DNA of 61,907 nt from JAMXLO01 sp964427005 (GTDB taxonomy: Bacteria > Pseudomonadota > Alphaproteobacteria > Acetobacterales > Acetobacteraceae), in NCBI GenBank assembly GCA_964427005.1, contig CAYRTL010000017.1, forward strand, positions 1 to 61,907, read 5' to 3'. The notes beneath the pieces are model-generated. The model searched no databases. It was not told the DNA's origin and saw only the letters and a list, made by a program, of their open reading frames with translations. Positions 8,445 through 17,218 of the stretch are shown here, piece by piece. A program made the position numbers and the translations under genes. The stretch's first letter is position 1. Each line of letters begins with the position of its first letter.

Positions 8445-9212
8445 TCAACGTCCCTTGAATACCGGCTTCCGTTTCTCGATGAAGGCGCGCCGCGCCTCCT
8501 GCGCATCCTCGGTCTTGCTCAGCATCACTGTGATTCCTTGTTCGAAGCGATAGCCATCCCGCGCGGGCATGTGCATCGTGGTGTTCATCGACTGCTTGGC
8601 ATAACGCATGCCAATCGGGCTTTTGGAGGCAATCTCGGCCGCCAGCTTCATCGCCTCCGGCATCAACTGCTCGAGCGGCACACAGCATTCGACGACACCA
8701 GTGCGATACAGCTCATCCGCTGGCACTCGCCAGCCGGTATAGAACATGCGCCGAGCGCGTGAACGACCGAACAGCGTCTGCAGCATGGCCGCACCACCGG
8801 CCAGGCCGACATCGATTTCGGGCATGCCAAGCTGCGCGTTATCCGAGCACATTATGATATCGCACGACGCGGCAAGGCCGAGACCAGCTCCAAGAGCCGG
8901 GCCATTCACTGCCGCGATCACCGGCTTGGCGCATTCGGCTATCGAGTTGAAGCACTCGCGCGCGAGCCGGTTGAAGTGCCAATACTCGCCGGGATGCTCG
9001 GGATCTGGCCGCTCCTTCATGTCGGCGCCGGCGGAAAACATCCGGCCCGTGCCCGTCAGAATGGCGACACGCACATCATCCCTGTCTGTCAATGAATCGA
9101 ATGTCGCGATCAGCTCCTGGCGGAATTCCGAGTTCTGCGCATTTACCGGCGGCCGGTCCATCACCACGGTGGCGATATGGTCTTGCACTGTCACCTTCAC
9201 GCATTCTGCCAT
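8445..9212 (-). CDS. Enoyl-CoA hydratase/isomerase family protein
   Basis: 255 aa crotonase-fold protein. Oxyanion-hole segments are FSAGADMKE near residue 61 and NGPALGAGLGLA near 104. A catalytic-type Glu is kept in GMPEIDVGLAGG. The second Glu of classical hydratases (in the following AMEM-type helix) appears replaced by Arg (ARRMFYTG), so the protein may be an isomerase, hydrolase or other crotonase rather than a standard beta-oxidation hydratase. It is the first gene of the minus-strand operon. A 68-bp intergenic region separates it from the divergent acyl-CoA ligase and must hold both promoters. Confidence 0.9.
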   Translation of the reverse strand: MAECVKVTVQDHIATVVMDRPPVNAQNSEFRQELIATFDSLTDRDDVRVAILTGTGRMFSAGADMKERPDPEHPGEYWHFNRLARECFNSIAECAKPVIAAVNGPALGAGLGLAASCDIIMCSDNAQLGMPEIDVGLAGGAAMLQTLFGRSRARRMFYTGWRVPADELYRTGVVECCVPLEQLMPEAMKLAAEIASKSPIGMRYAKQSMNTTMHMPARDGYRFEQGITVMLSKTEDAQEARRAFIEKRKPVFKGR

Positions 9213-9280
9213 GGATGTTCCCCACTCGGCGTTCCTGACTTACGCTAAGTGAAGGGAATCCCAGGCGCAAGGACAGCACC

Positions 9281-10864
9281 GTGTCCATTTATGAGCAGAA
9301 TCTCGATCGCACGCCGGCGAATTATGTGCCACTATCGCCGGTGTCATTCCTGGTGCGTGCTGCACGGGTCTATGGATCACGAGTGGCAGTGATCGACGGC
9401 GAACGGCGGTACACCTATGCGCAATTCCTGGAGCGCGCGCGGAGGCTGGCGTCGGCGCTGGCTCGCGCCGGTATTGGCAAGGGCGACACCGTCGCGATCA
9501 TGGCGCCGAACATTCCGGAAATGCTCGAGGCGCACTATGCGGTGCCAATACTCGGCGCAGTGCTGTGCTCGATCAACATCAGACTGGATGCAGGAGCGGT
9601 CGCCTTCATCCTGGAGCACTCCGAAGCCAAGGCCGTGCTGGTGGATGCTGAATTCGCGGCAGTCATGGCGCGCGCACTGGCACAGGTCGGGCGAAAACCT
9701 TTGGAGCTGAACATAGGTGATGAATACGAGGCATTCATTGCCGGCGGTAACCCGAACTTTCCCGTACGCCTGCCGGACGATGAATGGCAGGCGATCGCGC
9801 TGAACTACACGTCAGGCACAACCGGCAATCCTAAGGGCGTCGTGCTGCATCACCGGGGTGCCTACTTGAATGCCTGTGGCAACGCGCTTACTTTCGGGCT
9901 GTCACCGCGAAGCGTCTATCTGTGGACGCTCCCGATGTTTCACTGCAACGGCTGGACTTATACCTGGGCAGTGACGCTCGCCGGCGGCACGCATATCTGC
10001 CTTCGCCGCGTAGAGCCGGCTCAGATCTTCGCCGCGATCGCGGAACACGGCGTGACGCATATGTGCGGTGCGCCCGTGGTGCTGAGTATGCTGATCCACG
10101 CGCCCGAAGCAGCCCGGCGTGCGTTCCCTCACACTGTGCAGATCGCCACTGGCGGAGCGGCACCACCCAGCACAGTGATCGCGCGCATGGAAGCGATGGG
10201 CTTCGCGGTGACGCATCTCTACGGACTGACGGAGAGCTACGGGCCGTCTACTGTGTGCATGTGGCAACCTGGCCTCGACGACATGCCGATTGAACAGAAA
10301 TCGGCCTTCATGGCGCGACAGGGGGTGAACACGCCCACCTTGGAAGACGCCGCGGTACTCGATCCGGCAACCATGGCGCCGGTGCCAGCCGATGGCGCGA
10401 CCATGGGTGAACTGATGCTGCGTGGGAACACTGTCATGAAGGGCTATCTGAAGAACCCTTCAGCCAGCGACGAAGCGTTTGCCGGTGGATGGTTCCACAC
10501 CGGTGACCTGGCCGTGATGCATTCGGACGGATATGTCGAGATCAAGGATCGCGCGAAGGACATCATCATTTCCGGGGGAGAGAACATCAGTTCGCTGGAG
10601 GTAGAGGAGGTCCTTTACAAACATCCGGACGTGATGGAGGCCGCAGTTGTGGCGCGGCCCGATGAGAAATGGGGCGAGACGCCGCAGGCATTTGTCACGC
10701 TGAAGCCGGGTGCGAGTGGCGTGACCGAGGCCGATATCATTGCCTGGTGCCGCACGCATCTCGCGCACTTCAAATGCCCAAGGTTTGTGACCTTTGGGCC
10801 GCTGCCGAAGACCTCGACGGGCAAGATTCAGAAGTTCGAATTGCGGGAACGAGCGCGCGGGTAA
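9281..10864 (+). CDS. Acyl-CoA synthetase (AMP-binding, DmdB/medium-chain type)
   Basis: 527 aa. The start is GTG with AAGGA about 8 bases upstream; the nearby ATG at 9291 is out of frame. The AMP-binding motif YTSGTTGNPKG is at residues 176-186, followed by HHRGAYLNA, a sequence seen in 3-methylmercaptopropionyl-CoA ligase-like and related fatty-acyl ligases. Also seen are YGLTESYGPST, the hinge KDRAKDIIISGGENIS and the C-terminal catalytic lysine in KTSTGKIQKF. It forms acyl-CoA from a carboxylate and ATP. It diverges from the enoyl-CoA hydratase operon and is probably co-regulated with it. It differs clearly from the ligase at 853, so the two probably act on different acids. Confidence 0.92.
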   Translation: MSIYEQNLDRTPANYVPLSPVSFLVRAARVYGSRVAVIDGERRYTYAQFLERARRLASALARAGIGKGDTVAIMAPNIPEMLEAHYAVPILGAVLCSINIRLDAGAVAFILEHSEAKAVLVDAEFAAVMARALAQVGRKPLELNIGDEYEAFIAGGNPNFPVRLPDDEWQAIALNYTSGTTGNPKGVVLHHRGAYLNACGNALTFGLSPRSVYLWTLPMFHCNGWTYTWAVTLAGGTHICLRRVEPAQIFAAIAEHGVTHMCGAPVVLSMLIHAPEAARRAFPHTVQIATGGAAPPSTVIARMEAMGFAVTHLYGLTESYGPSTVCMWQPGLDDMPIEQKSAFMARQGVNTPTLEDAAVLDPATMAPVPADGATMGELMLRGNTVMKGYLKNPSASDEAFAGGWFHTGDLAVMHSDGYVEIKDRAKDIIISGGENISSLEVEEVLYKHPDVMEAAVVARPDEKWGETPQAFVTLKPGASGVTEADIIAWCRTHLAHFKCPRFVTFGPLPKTSTGKIQKFELRERARG

Positions 10865-10874
10865 AGAGAAAGGT

Positions 10875-10921
10875 TCACCACAAAGACACAAAGGCACGAA
10901 GACTTCGTGCCTTTGTGGTGA
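10875..10921. terminator. Strong hairpin between convergent genes
   Basis: CACAAAGGCACGAAG (10887-10901) and CTTCGTGCCTTTGTG (10903-10917) are perfect inverted copies of 15 bp. Upstream, TCACCACAAAG (from 10875) can pair alternatively with CTTTGTGGTGA (10911-10921). It lies 10 bp after the ligase stop and just before the stop of the opposing monooxygenase, so a bidirectional terminator role is likely. The CACAAAGnCACAAAGGCAC wording also resembles an intergenic palindrome common in environmental bacteria. Confidence 0.7.
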
Positions 10922-10928
10922 GCCCTGC

Positions 10929-12170
10929 TTACTCTGCGGCGGCGCGCTGAACCGGAATATCAGTTGAGTACCGCAGATGCACGGGGGCCTTGGCTTCCCA
11001 CGGATCGTTCAGACCCAGCTTCTTCCCGTGCTCCTTCACCGCCGGCATCACTTCCTTCACCAGCAGTTCGATGCAGCGGCGGCGATCTTCCTTCGGCACC
11101 GTCCCGTCGTTGCCCCAAATGCCCATGATGCCAGGACGCGTCTGCTCAATAAGGCCTTTCAGGCGCTCGATCACCTGGTCCGGCGTGCCGCAGATGATCA
11201 TCGTGTCCCTGACCTGCTCCTCGAACGTCGGTTGGCCGCGCGGGTTCTTTGCCCGTCCGACTGCGAACTCGACGAAGCCACGCCGCCCGGACGGCGAGAA
11301 GTAACCCGCCGGGTTCGCCCAGACAGGATGCGCGAGGCCGGTAAACTCGCCCTGCATCCACATGAACTGGCGCGCGTTCTGCATGGCCTTCTCTTCGGTG
11401 TCCTGCACATGCACGCGGATCAGGTAGCCGAAGTTCTCCGGCCCTGCTTCGTACCCGACCTCCTTTGCGGCCTTCGAGTAAGTGTCCCAGATCGTCTTGG
11501 TCGCATCGATCGCCGTGTTCAGCGCGATGTATGGATAGCGCTGCTGCGCCGTCCAGATCACCGTCTCGCGTGACAGCACGCCCGGTATCCACACTCGTGG
11601 ATACGGTTTTTGCACCGGCAGCGCCCAGGGGTTCACCACGCGATGCTGATAGTGCGTGCCTTCCCAGCGGAACGGGCCGGGCTCGGTCCAGATCTTGGTG
11701 ATGAGGTCATGCGCCTCGACGAAGCGTTCGCGGTTGTACGCGGGGTTCACTCCATTGGCCAACTGCTCCTGTCCGCCACCGCGCACGAAGCCCGACACCA
11801 CCCGCCCCTTCGAGATCATGTCGATCATCGCGATCTCTTCGGCGAGCTGCACGGGATTTTCCGACAGCGGCAGAGGATTACCCAGGAACACGATCTTCGC
11901 GTTCTTTGTCACCGCCGCGAGGATGGCGCCGAACATGTTGGTCCGGGCCTGCATGCAGAACGGCGCGTTGTGGTGCTCGTTCAGCATGATGCCGTCCACG
12001 CCCCACTCGTCGGCCATGATGTATTCTTCGAGGTATTCGTTGTACAGCCGGCTGCCCGCCACCGGGTCGAAGTGCTTGTTGGAGAAGTTCAGCGCGGTTG
12101 CGCCGTATTTCAGCCCCTCCTTCGCGTCGTAGGCACCCATCGGCTGTTCGGTGAAGTACATAAGATGCAT
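10929..12170 (-). CDS. LLM-class flavin-dependent oxidoreductase (bacterial luciferase-like)
   Basis: 413 aa, MHLMYFTEQP start. It is a luciferase-like TIM-barrel monooxygenase: DGIMLNEHHNAPFC near residues 59-72 and IAMIDMISKGRVVSGFVRGGGQEQ are family signatures, with F420- or FMN-type binding expected. It is distinct from the longer NtaA-type enzyme at 4601. The gene for the alpha/beta-hydrolase-fold protein lies 30 bp upstream on the same strand, so the two probably form a unit in which the monooxygenase oxygenates a substrate and the partner handles a product. The substrate is not determinable. No flavin reductase is adjacent. Confidence 0.9.
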   Translation of the reverse strand: MHLMYFTEQPMGAYDAKEGLKYGATALNFSNKHFDPVAGSRLYNEYLEEYIMADEWGVDGIMLNEHHNAPFCMQARTNMFGAILAAVTKNAKIVFLGNPLPLSENPVQLAEEIAMIDMISKGRVVSGFVRGGGQEQLANGVNPAYNRERFVEAHDLITKIWTEPGPFRWEGTHYQHRVVNPWALPVQKPYPRVWIPGVLSRETVIWTAQQRYPYIALNTAIDATKTIWDTYSKAAKEVGYEAGPENFGYLIRVHVQDTEEKAMQNARQFMWMQGEFTGLAHPVWANPAGYFSPSGRRGFVEFAVGRAKNPRGQPTFEEQVRDTMIICGTPDQVIERLKGLIEQTRPGIMGIWGNDGTVPKEDRRRCIELLVKEVMPAVKEHGKKLGLNDPWEAKAPVHLRYSTDIPVQRAAAE

Positions 12171-12200
12171 AGCAGGATCTCCCTGAGTTCCCGTGCTGAT

Positions 12201-12989
12201 TCAGTTCGCGTTGACGAACGTAGTGACCAGTTTCGCCAATTCGTCCGGCTTCTCCATCTCCACATAGTGCCCGCAGGCCGCCACTGTTTCCAGCCGCGCA
12301 TTCGGCAGCGCATTCGCATAGGCCTCGCCCGCGCTTTTCGGCACCTGCTTGTCATCGTCGCCCCAGACCACGAGCGCCGGCGTACGCACACCACCGAGCA
12401 GATGTGGCAGCGTCTGGCTGTACATGTACGGCTTCCACGCGGTGCGGAACACCATTTCGCGGCAGATGTCCCACTGCTCGAGTTGATCCGTGGTCACGTC
12501 GCCATAAACGCGCGCGAACGCCGCCTGGTCGTGAAAGCCGGCGCGCGGATAATCGACGTAAGAGATGATCGCCTGATCCAGGATGTTGCCCTGTGGCGGC
12601 TTGATGCCCATCGCGCCAACCAGCACCAGCCGGCGATACGCCGTCGGTGCCTGGCTCGCCATCTCGGCGGCAATCCAGCCACCGAAGCCCAGCCCAACGA
12701 GTGACACGTCGCTTATGCCGAGCTCGCCGAGCATCCAACTGTGCATCGCGGCAATGTCGCGTACACTGCGAAGCCATTGCGGCCGCTCGGACTTTCCCCA
12801 TCCGGGATGATGCGGCACCAGCACGTCGAAGCTCTGGGCCAAGGTGTCATAGAACGGCAGGCGATCGGGCGTGCCGATATCATGGTGGAGAACCAGCACC
12901 GGACGACCGCTGCCGCCACGCGTCAGGTGCAGCTTGGTTCCGGCAATCGTCAGCGCGGTCTCATTCCAGGTCACACCACTCGGCATCAA
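12201..12989 (-). CDS. Alpha/beta-hydrolase-fold protein lacking the nucleophile Ser
   Basis: 262 aa. Fold landmarks are present: VLVLHHDIGT (oxyanion region), HPGWGKSERP, a late Asp in VVWGDDDKQVP (211-213) and the catalytic-type His241 in ACGHYVEME. The nucleophile elbow reads VGLGFGGW (98-105), so the Ser of the GxSxG motif is replaced by Gly101. Either the protein is non-hydrolytic (for example a lyase-type or binding member of the fold) or another residue serves. Both ATGs at 12989 and 12986 are usable starts. It is transcribed with, and upstream of, the LLM oxidoreductase. Confidence 0.85.
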   Translation of the reverse strand: MMPSGVTWNETALTIAGTKLHLTRGGSGRPVLVLHHDIGTPDRLPFYDTLAQSFDVLVPHHPGWGKSERPQWLRSVRDIAAMHSWMLGELGISDVSLVGLGFGGWIAAEMASQAPTAYRRLVLVGAMGIKPPQGNILDQAIISYVDYPRAGFHDQAAFARVYGDVTTDQLEQWDICREMVFRTAWKPYMYSQTLPHLLGGVRTPALVVWGDDDKQVPKSAGEAYANALPNARLETVAACGHYVEMEKPDELAKLVTTFVNAN

Positions 12990-13097
12990 CGCCCCCTTCG
13001 GCCCTTGCGGTTGGGTTGAGGATACTCACCAGTAGCCTTGCTTGTCCAATCGCCCGGCTGTGCCATAAAGCATGGGAAGCGATGGGGAGGCTGGGTG

Positions 13098-13859
13098 ATG
13101 CCAATTCTGGCGGGTAAAGTTGCAATCGTAACGGGCGCCAGCCGCGGCATCGGCGCTGCTGCTGCGGCCGCGCTGAGTGAGGCAGGCGCATCGGTCACGC
13201 TTGTGGCACGCAGCAAGGCTCAGGCGCAGGAGAATGCCGCCCAGATCAATGCGGCCGGCGGGAAGGCATTCGCGATTGAATGCGATGTGTCCGATTATGC
13301 GGCGTGCCAACGTGTCGTGCAGGAGACGACGAACCGGTTCGGGCGGCCCGATATTCTGGTGAACAATGCCGGTGTGATCGAACCGATCAGCATGGTTGCC
13401 TCAGGCGATCCTGCGGAATGGGCGCGCAACATCCAGATCAACCTGATTGGCGCGTATTATGCGATCCGCGCCGTGTTGCCCGGGATGTTGGAGCGTGGCC
13501 ATGGCGACATCATCAATGTGTCATCGGGTGCGGCGATCCGGCCGCTGGAAGGCTGGAGCGCGTATTGCGCCGGCAAGGCGGGCTTGGCGATGTTGACGCG
13601 ATCGATCGATCTCGAGCATCGCGCGAGTGGGATTCGTGTGTTTGGATTCCAGCCCGGCACCACGGATACCGACATGCAGGTGACGATACGCGCTTCCGGG
13701 ATCAACATGATCAGCAGAATTCCGCGCGAGCAGCTCACGCCGGTTGCGCAACCCGCACGGGCGATTGTGTATCTGTGCACCAAGGATGCGGATGACCTGG
13801 CAGGCAAGGAATTCAGCCTGCGGGACGAGGAGTTTCGGCGGCGGATTGGGCTGGGGTAG
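13098..13859 (+). CDS. Short-chain dehydrogenase/reductase
   Basis: 253 aa from ATG 13098, which is preceded by GGGGAGGCTGGGTG. The frame is open further left but without a ribosome binding site. The NAD(P) motif TGASRGIG is near residues 13-20, NNAG near 87, and the catalytic Ser and Tyr-Lys are in NVSSGAA and YCAGK. It is a classical SDR oxidoreductase of unknown substrate, probably acting on a hydroxy/keto intermediate. It stands alone on the plus strand between two minus-strand units. A hairpin at 13877-13901 separates it from the convergent MaoC gene. Confidence 0.9.
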   Translation: MPILAGKVAIVTGASRGIGAAAAAALSEAGASVTLVARSKAQAQENAAQINAAGGKAFAIECDVSDYAACQRVVQETTNRFGRPDILVNNAGVIEPISMVASGDPAEWARNIQINLIGAYYAIRAVLPGMLERGHGDIINVSSGAAIRPLEGWSAYCAGKAGLAMLTRSIDLEHRASGIRVFGFQPGTTDTDMQVTIRASGINMISRIPREQLTPVAQPARAIVYLCTKDADDLAGKEFSLRDEEFRRRIGLG

Positions 13860-13876
13860 GGGCACCACCTCCCTGG

Positions 13877-13901
13877 CCCTCCCCGGCTGCGCGGGAGAGG
13901 G
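13877..13901. terminator. GC-rich hairpin between convergent genes
   Basis: CCCTC (13877-13881) pairs with GAGGG (13897-13901), and CCCG (13882-13885) with CGGG (13892-13895). There is a one-base bulge and a 6-nt loop. It lies between the SDR stop and the MaoC-family gene stop, so it probably terminates both transcripts. Confidence 0.55.
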
Positions 13902-13906
13902 GAAAT

Positions 13907-14386
13907 TCAGGTTGGGCGCTTGCGCAGCAGGAAACGCTGTTGGCCTTCCAGCACCAGTTCGCGCCGCTGGTTGTGTACTGTGCTGTGCAGGCCCACCACA
14001 CCGGTGGTCCGGTTCGGCGATAATTCATCGACCTCAAGGGCGGGATACAGTGTGTCGCCAGCGAATACAGGTTTGAGGAATCGGCTGGACTGTTCGAGGA
14101 AGCCGACCAGCGAGTCCTCGGTGATGAATGGAAACAGTCCCGCGCCAGGTGCGGTCTGGATCAGCGTTTGGAATCCGTGCGCGAGCATGCCCTGCAAGCC
14201 TCGGGCGCGGCAGTACTCGATGTCGTAGTGTATCGGGTGGTTATCGCCGCTCGCCGCCTGAAAAGCCATGAACAGCGCTTCGGTCATCGTCCTGCTTGGC
14301 AGCAGGAAGCGCTCGCCCATCCGGAAGTCTTCGAACCAGCGCTGCTCCGGCACCATGCGATGCTTCGCTGGGTCGAACTCGCTCAT
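13907..14386 (-). CDS. MaoC-family dehydratase
   Basis: 159 aa hot-dog-fold protein. The hydratase-2 motif is visible as ASGDNHPIHYD (65-75) followed by GMLAHGFQT, with the Asp and His expected at the active site. MaoC-type enzymes hydrate or dehydrate enoyl/3-hydroxyacyl-CoA. The start ATG overlaps the stop of the upstream CoA-transferase gene (ATGA), implying coupled translation. It is the last gene of the eight-gene operon that begins with the Ugp-like transporter, and likely acts on the CoA thioester made by the transferase next to it. Confidence 0.9.
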   Translation of the reverse strand: MSEFDPAKHRMVPEQRWFEDFRMGERFLLPSRTMTEALFMAFQAASGDNHPIHYDIEYCRARGLQGMLAHGFQTLIQTAPGAGLFPFITEDSLVGFLEQSSRFLKPVFAGDTLYPALEVDELSPNRTTGVVGLHSTVHNQRRELVLEGQQRFLLRKRPT

Positions 14387-15558
14387 ACCGCTCCGGCCGT
14401 GTGCAGCGCGTTGATTTCTCCGGCCGCGAATCCCAGTTCGCGCAGAATCTCATCGGTATGCTGGCCAAGTGCCGGCACATCTCCCATTGCGGCCTCCACA
14501 TCGGTAAAGGTGAATGGGGGCAGCAGAGCGCGAGCCGGACCGCCAGGCGTATTGATTTCGCGCCACCGGTCGCGGGCGCGAAGCTGCTCGTGCTCCCATA
14601 CGTCGGACGCCTGATTCAACCGACCATTGGCAATGCCGGCCGCGTCCAGTTTCTTCACCACCTCGAGCGATGTCATGTCGCGGAAATAGTCTTCGATCAG
14701 CGCTGTCAGCTCCAGACGACGCTCGCGGCGCTCATTGTTGTTGCGGAAGCGCGGATCGGAGGCCAGTTCTGGCTGCTCCATCACCTTCGCGCAGAACGCC
14801 GCCCACTCGCGTTCGTTCTGGATGCCGAAAATGACCTGGCCGTCCTTCGTCGCATGCGCGCCGTATGGTGTGAGTGCGGGATGGCTAGTCGGCAGGCGAG
14901 GCGTCGCCGATTTGCCATACGCATGTCTATACAGCGGGTACATCATCCACTCGGCCAACGCATCCAGCATAGCGATCTTCACGTTGGCGCCCTCGCCTGT
15001 CCGCCCGCGCCGCACCAGCGCGGCGAGAATGCCGGACAGCGCATACATGCCGGTTGCGATATCCGCGGCGGAGATGCCGACACGCGACGGCGTATCCTCG
15101 GTGCCGGTGACGCTGATCAGGCCTGACTCGGCCTGGATCAGCAGGTCATACGCTTTCTTCTGTGCAAACGGTCCGCTTTCGCCATAACCCGAGATGTCGC
15201 AAACGATGAGCTTCGGATGGCGCGGCGCCAGGTCAGCGTGGCTGAGGCCGAGACGTGCCGCCGCACCCGGCGCGAGGTTCTGTAGCAGCACATCGGCACC
15301 ATCGAGCAGCCTGGCGAGCACCTTCGCGGCTTCAGCGTGCTTCAGGTCCAGCGTGATGCTGCGCTTGCCGCGATTGAGCCACACGAAGAAGCTCGCCTGA
15401 CCGTGCACGTAGTTGTCGTAGTGCCGGGCGAAGTCACCTTCGCCGGGGCGCTCTACCTTGATGACGTCCGCACCGAGATCCGCCAGATGGCGGCTGCAAA
15501 GGGGCGCCGCAACGGCGTGTTCGAGCGCGATGACGCGCATGCCTTCCAGTGGTCGCAC
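14383..15558 (-). CDS. CaiB/BaiF (class III) CoA-transferase
   Basis: 391 aa from a GTG at 15558 with AGGGA six bases upstream; the protein then begins at the family-typical PLEGMRVIALEHAVAAP. A longer frame to a TTG at 15618 is possible but overlaps the previous gene. The motif AYDLLIQAESGLISVTG contains the Asp expected to be the acyl carrier in formyl-CoA transferase relatives, and GLSHADLAPRHPKLI is also typical. It moves CoA between organic acids or activates a carboxylate. It lies 56 bp downstream of the inositol-monophosphatase-family gene and overlaps the MaoC gene by 4 bp. Confidence 0.9.
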   Translation of the reverse strand: MRPLEGMRVIALEHAVAAPLCSRHLADLGADVIKVERPGEGDFARHYDNYVHGQASFFVWLNRGKRSITLDLKHAEAAKVLARLLDGADVLLQNLAPGAAARLGLSHADLAPRHPKLIVCDISGYGESGPFAQKKAYDLLIQAESGLISVTGTEDTPSRVGISAADIATGMYALSGILAALVRRGRTGEGANVKIAMLDALAEWMMYPLYRHAYGKSATPRLPTSHPALTPYGAHATKDGQVIFGIQNEREWAAFCAKVMEQPELASDPRFRNNNERRERRLELTALIEDYFRDMTSLEVVKKLDAAGIANGRLNQASDVWEHEQLRARDRWREINTPGGPARALLPPFTFTDVEAAMGDVPALGQHTDEILRELGFAAGEINALHTAGAV

Positions 15559-15614
15559 GATAGTCCCTGCCTTGCTGGTTTGCCCCGGCAGGAAAGCGCC
15601 GCGGCAGGCGGGTG

Positions 15615-16397
15615 TCAAAGCGGGATCTGGCTGGCCGCGGAAAGTGCTTCTGCAATGCCGGGGGCAGCAGCGATAATGGGATTGCCGGCCGTGGCACCCC
15701 CGCCGGCCATGAAGTCGCTGACCGTTGCACCGGCTTCGGAAAGGATGGTCAGCGCAGCAGCCACATCCCAGAGGTTGATATGCAGCTCGACGTAGGCGTC
15801 GATACGGCCCGCGGCGACCTCGGCCAGCCCAAGCGAGCCTGAGCCGCTGAGCCGAGGCGCTACTCCCGCGCCGATAATGCGGTCAGCCAACGCCAAGAAG
15901 GCCTCGCGCGGCCGGCGCGTGGACCAGCCAAGCTCCACTATGGCCTGGGTCAGTTCCTTCGTTTCGGCCGCATGGATCGGTGCCCCGTTGAGCGTGGCGC
16001 CAGCCCCGGCGCAGGCTGCGAAAGTCTCCTCAAGCGCTGGAGCGACGATGACACCTATGAGTGGCCGATCGCCCTCCAGGCAGCCAAGCGAGACGCAAAA
16101 GCGCTGGCCGCCGCGCATGAAGTTGGCGGTGCCGTCGATCGGATCAACCACCCAGCGAAGACTACCCGATCGGGCGAGACCGCCCTCCTCACCCTGGAAG
16201 CCATCGGCCGGATAGGCCTGCGCCAGGCGCTCGGACAGCAGGCGTTCGACCGCCCCGTCGGCCTCGGTAAGCCAGTCCTGCGCTCCCTTCAGCTTGCCGG
16301 CTGACGCACCAAGCGGCGGACGCATGCGCAGCGCGAGCGCGCCCGCCTCACTGGCAAGTTTAACTGCCGTATCGAACCGGTCGGAGAGAGCACTCAT
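15615..16397 (-). CDS. Inositol monophosphatase family protein
   Basis: 260 aa, starting at ATG 16397, which overlaps the upstream permease stop (ATGA). The reading frame is open far to the left, but that part is antisense-like to, and inside, the permease gene. Metal-binding motifs of the family are present: GEEGG (69-73), WVVDPIDGTANF (82-93) and a late WDVAAAL. Substrates in this family include inositol phosphates, histidinol phosphate, FBP and PAP. Its place directly behind the permeases of a glycerol-3-phosphate-type importer suggests it dephosphorylates the imported compound or a product of it. This is inference. Confidence 0.9.
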   Translation of the reverse strand: MSALSDRFDTAVKLASEAGALALRMRPPLGASAGKLKGAQDWLTEADGAVERLLSERLAQAYPADGFQGEEGGLARSGSLRWVVDPIDGTANFMRGGQRFCVSLGCLEGDRPLIGVIVAPALEETFAACAGAGATLNGAPIHAAETKELTQAIVELGWSTRRPREAFLALADRIIGAGVAPRLSGSGSLGLAEVAAGRIDAYVELHINLWDVAAALTILSEAGATVSDFMAGGGATAGNPIIAAAPGIAEALSAASQIPL

Positions 16398-17218
16398 CGT
16401 ATTCCTACGCGCATGAAGCTCTGCACGAACTGCCGCTGAAACAGCAGAAAAGCAACCAGCAACGGCGCACTCGTCATCAGCGTGGCCGCAGTGACGATGG
16501 ACCAGTCGATGCCCTGGTCTGTGGTGGCGAAGATGGCGAGGCCGACGGTCAGCGGCCGCGTTGTGACCGAATTGGTGATCACCAGCGGCCAAAGAAAGTT
16601 GTTCCAATGATAGCTGACGGACACCAGGCCATAGGCGATGTAGGTTGGCTTCGCGAGTGGCACATAGACGCGCCATAGCCGCGCCAGAAGACCGCAACCT
16701 TCCAGCCGCGCCGCGTCGTCCAATGGCTGCGGGATCGTCAGAAAGGTCTGACGCAGCAGGAAGATGCCGAAGGCAGAGCCGAGATAGGGCAACGCGATCG
16801 CCAGGATGGTATCGGCAAGATGGAGGTGAACCAGCGTCCGGTAGTTCTCGACCAGCAGCACATCCGGCATCACCATGAGCTGCAGCAGCACCACGGCGAA
16901 CAGCAGGTCGCGACCGGGGAAGACGAGGCGCGCGAACGCGAACGCCGCCAACGTGCACAACACGAACTGTGCTGCCAGGATCAACGTGACCAGCATTACT
17001 GTATTGACGAGGTAGCGGGTGAATGGCGCGGCCTCCCAGGCTGCGATCAGGTTCGCAAAAGTCACTGGTGCCAGCGGGTCGAAATGCGTGGCATAGATCG
17101 CAGGATGGAACGCGGTCCATACCGCGTAGAGCAGCGGCAACATCCACAGAAAGCCGAGGAGCCAGGCACCGATCGTTTCCAGGCTGCGGCTAAGCGGATT
17201 GTGATCCGATACCATCAT
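16394..17218 (-). CDS. ABC sugar/glycerol-phosphate permease, UgpE/MalG type
   Basis: 274 aa inner-membrane protein with six hydrophobic segments. The permease-ATPase coupling (EAA) loop is visible as LDDAARLEGCGLLARLWRVY. N-terminal MMVSDHNPLSRSLETIGAWLLGFLWMLPLLYAVWTAF fits the UgpE/MalG group. The start overlaps the UgpA-type gene stop by 4 bp, and its own stop overlaps the phosphatase start. It pairs with the permease encoded just upstream. Confidence 0.9.
   Translation of the reverse strand: MMVSDHNPLSRSLETIGAWLLGFLWMLPLLYAVWTAFHPAIYATHFDPLAPVTFANLIAAWEAAPFTRYLVNTVMLVTLILAAQFVLCTLAAFAFARLVFPGRDLLFAVVLLQLMVMPDVLLVENYRTLVHLHLADTILAIALPYLGSAFGIFLLRQTFLTIPQPLDDAARLEGCGLLARLWRVYVPLAKPTYIAYGLVSVSYHWNNFLWPLVITNSVTTRPLTVGLAIFATTDQGIDWSIVTAATLMTSAPLLVAFLLFQRQFVQSFMRVGIR

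Noticed and set aside
15615..17147. Single 510-aa fusion of a basic domain with the IMPase-family enzyme
   Set aside because: The extra N-terminal part lies inside the permease gene in another frame; the ATGA overlap at 16394-16397 gives the proper start.
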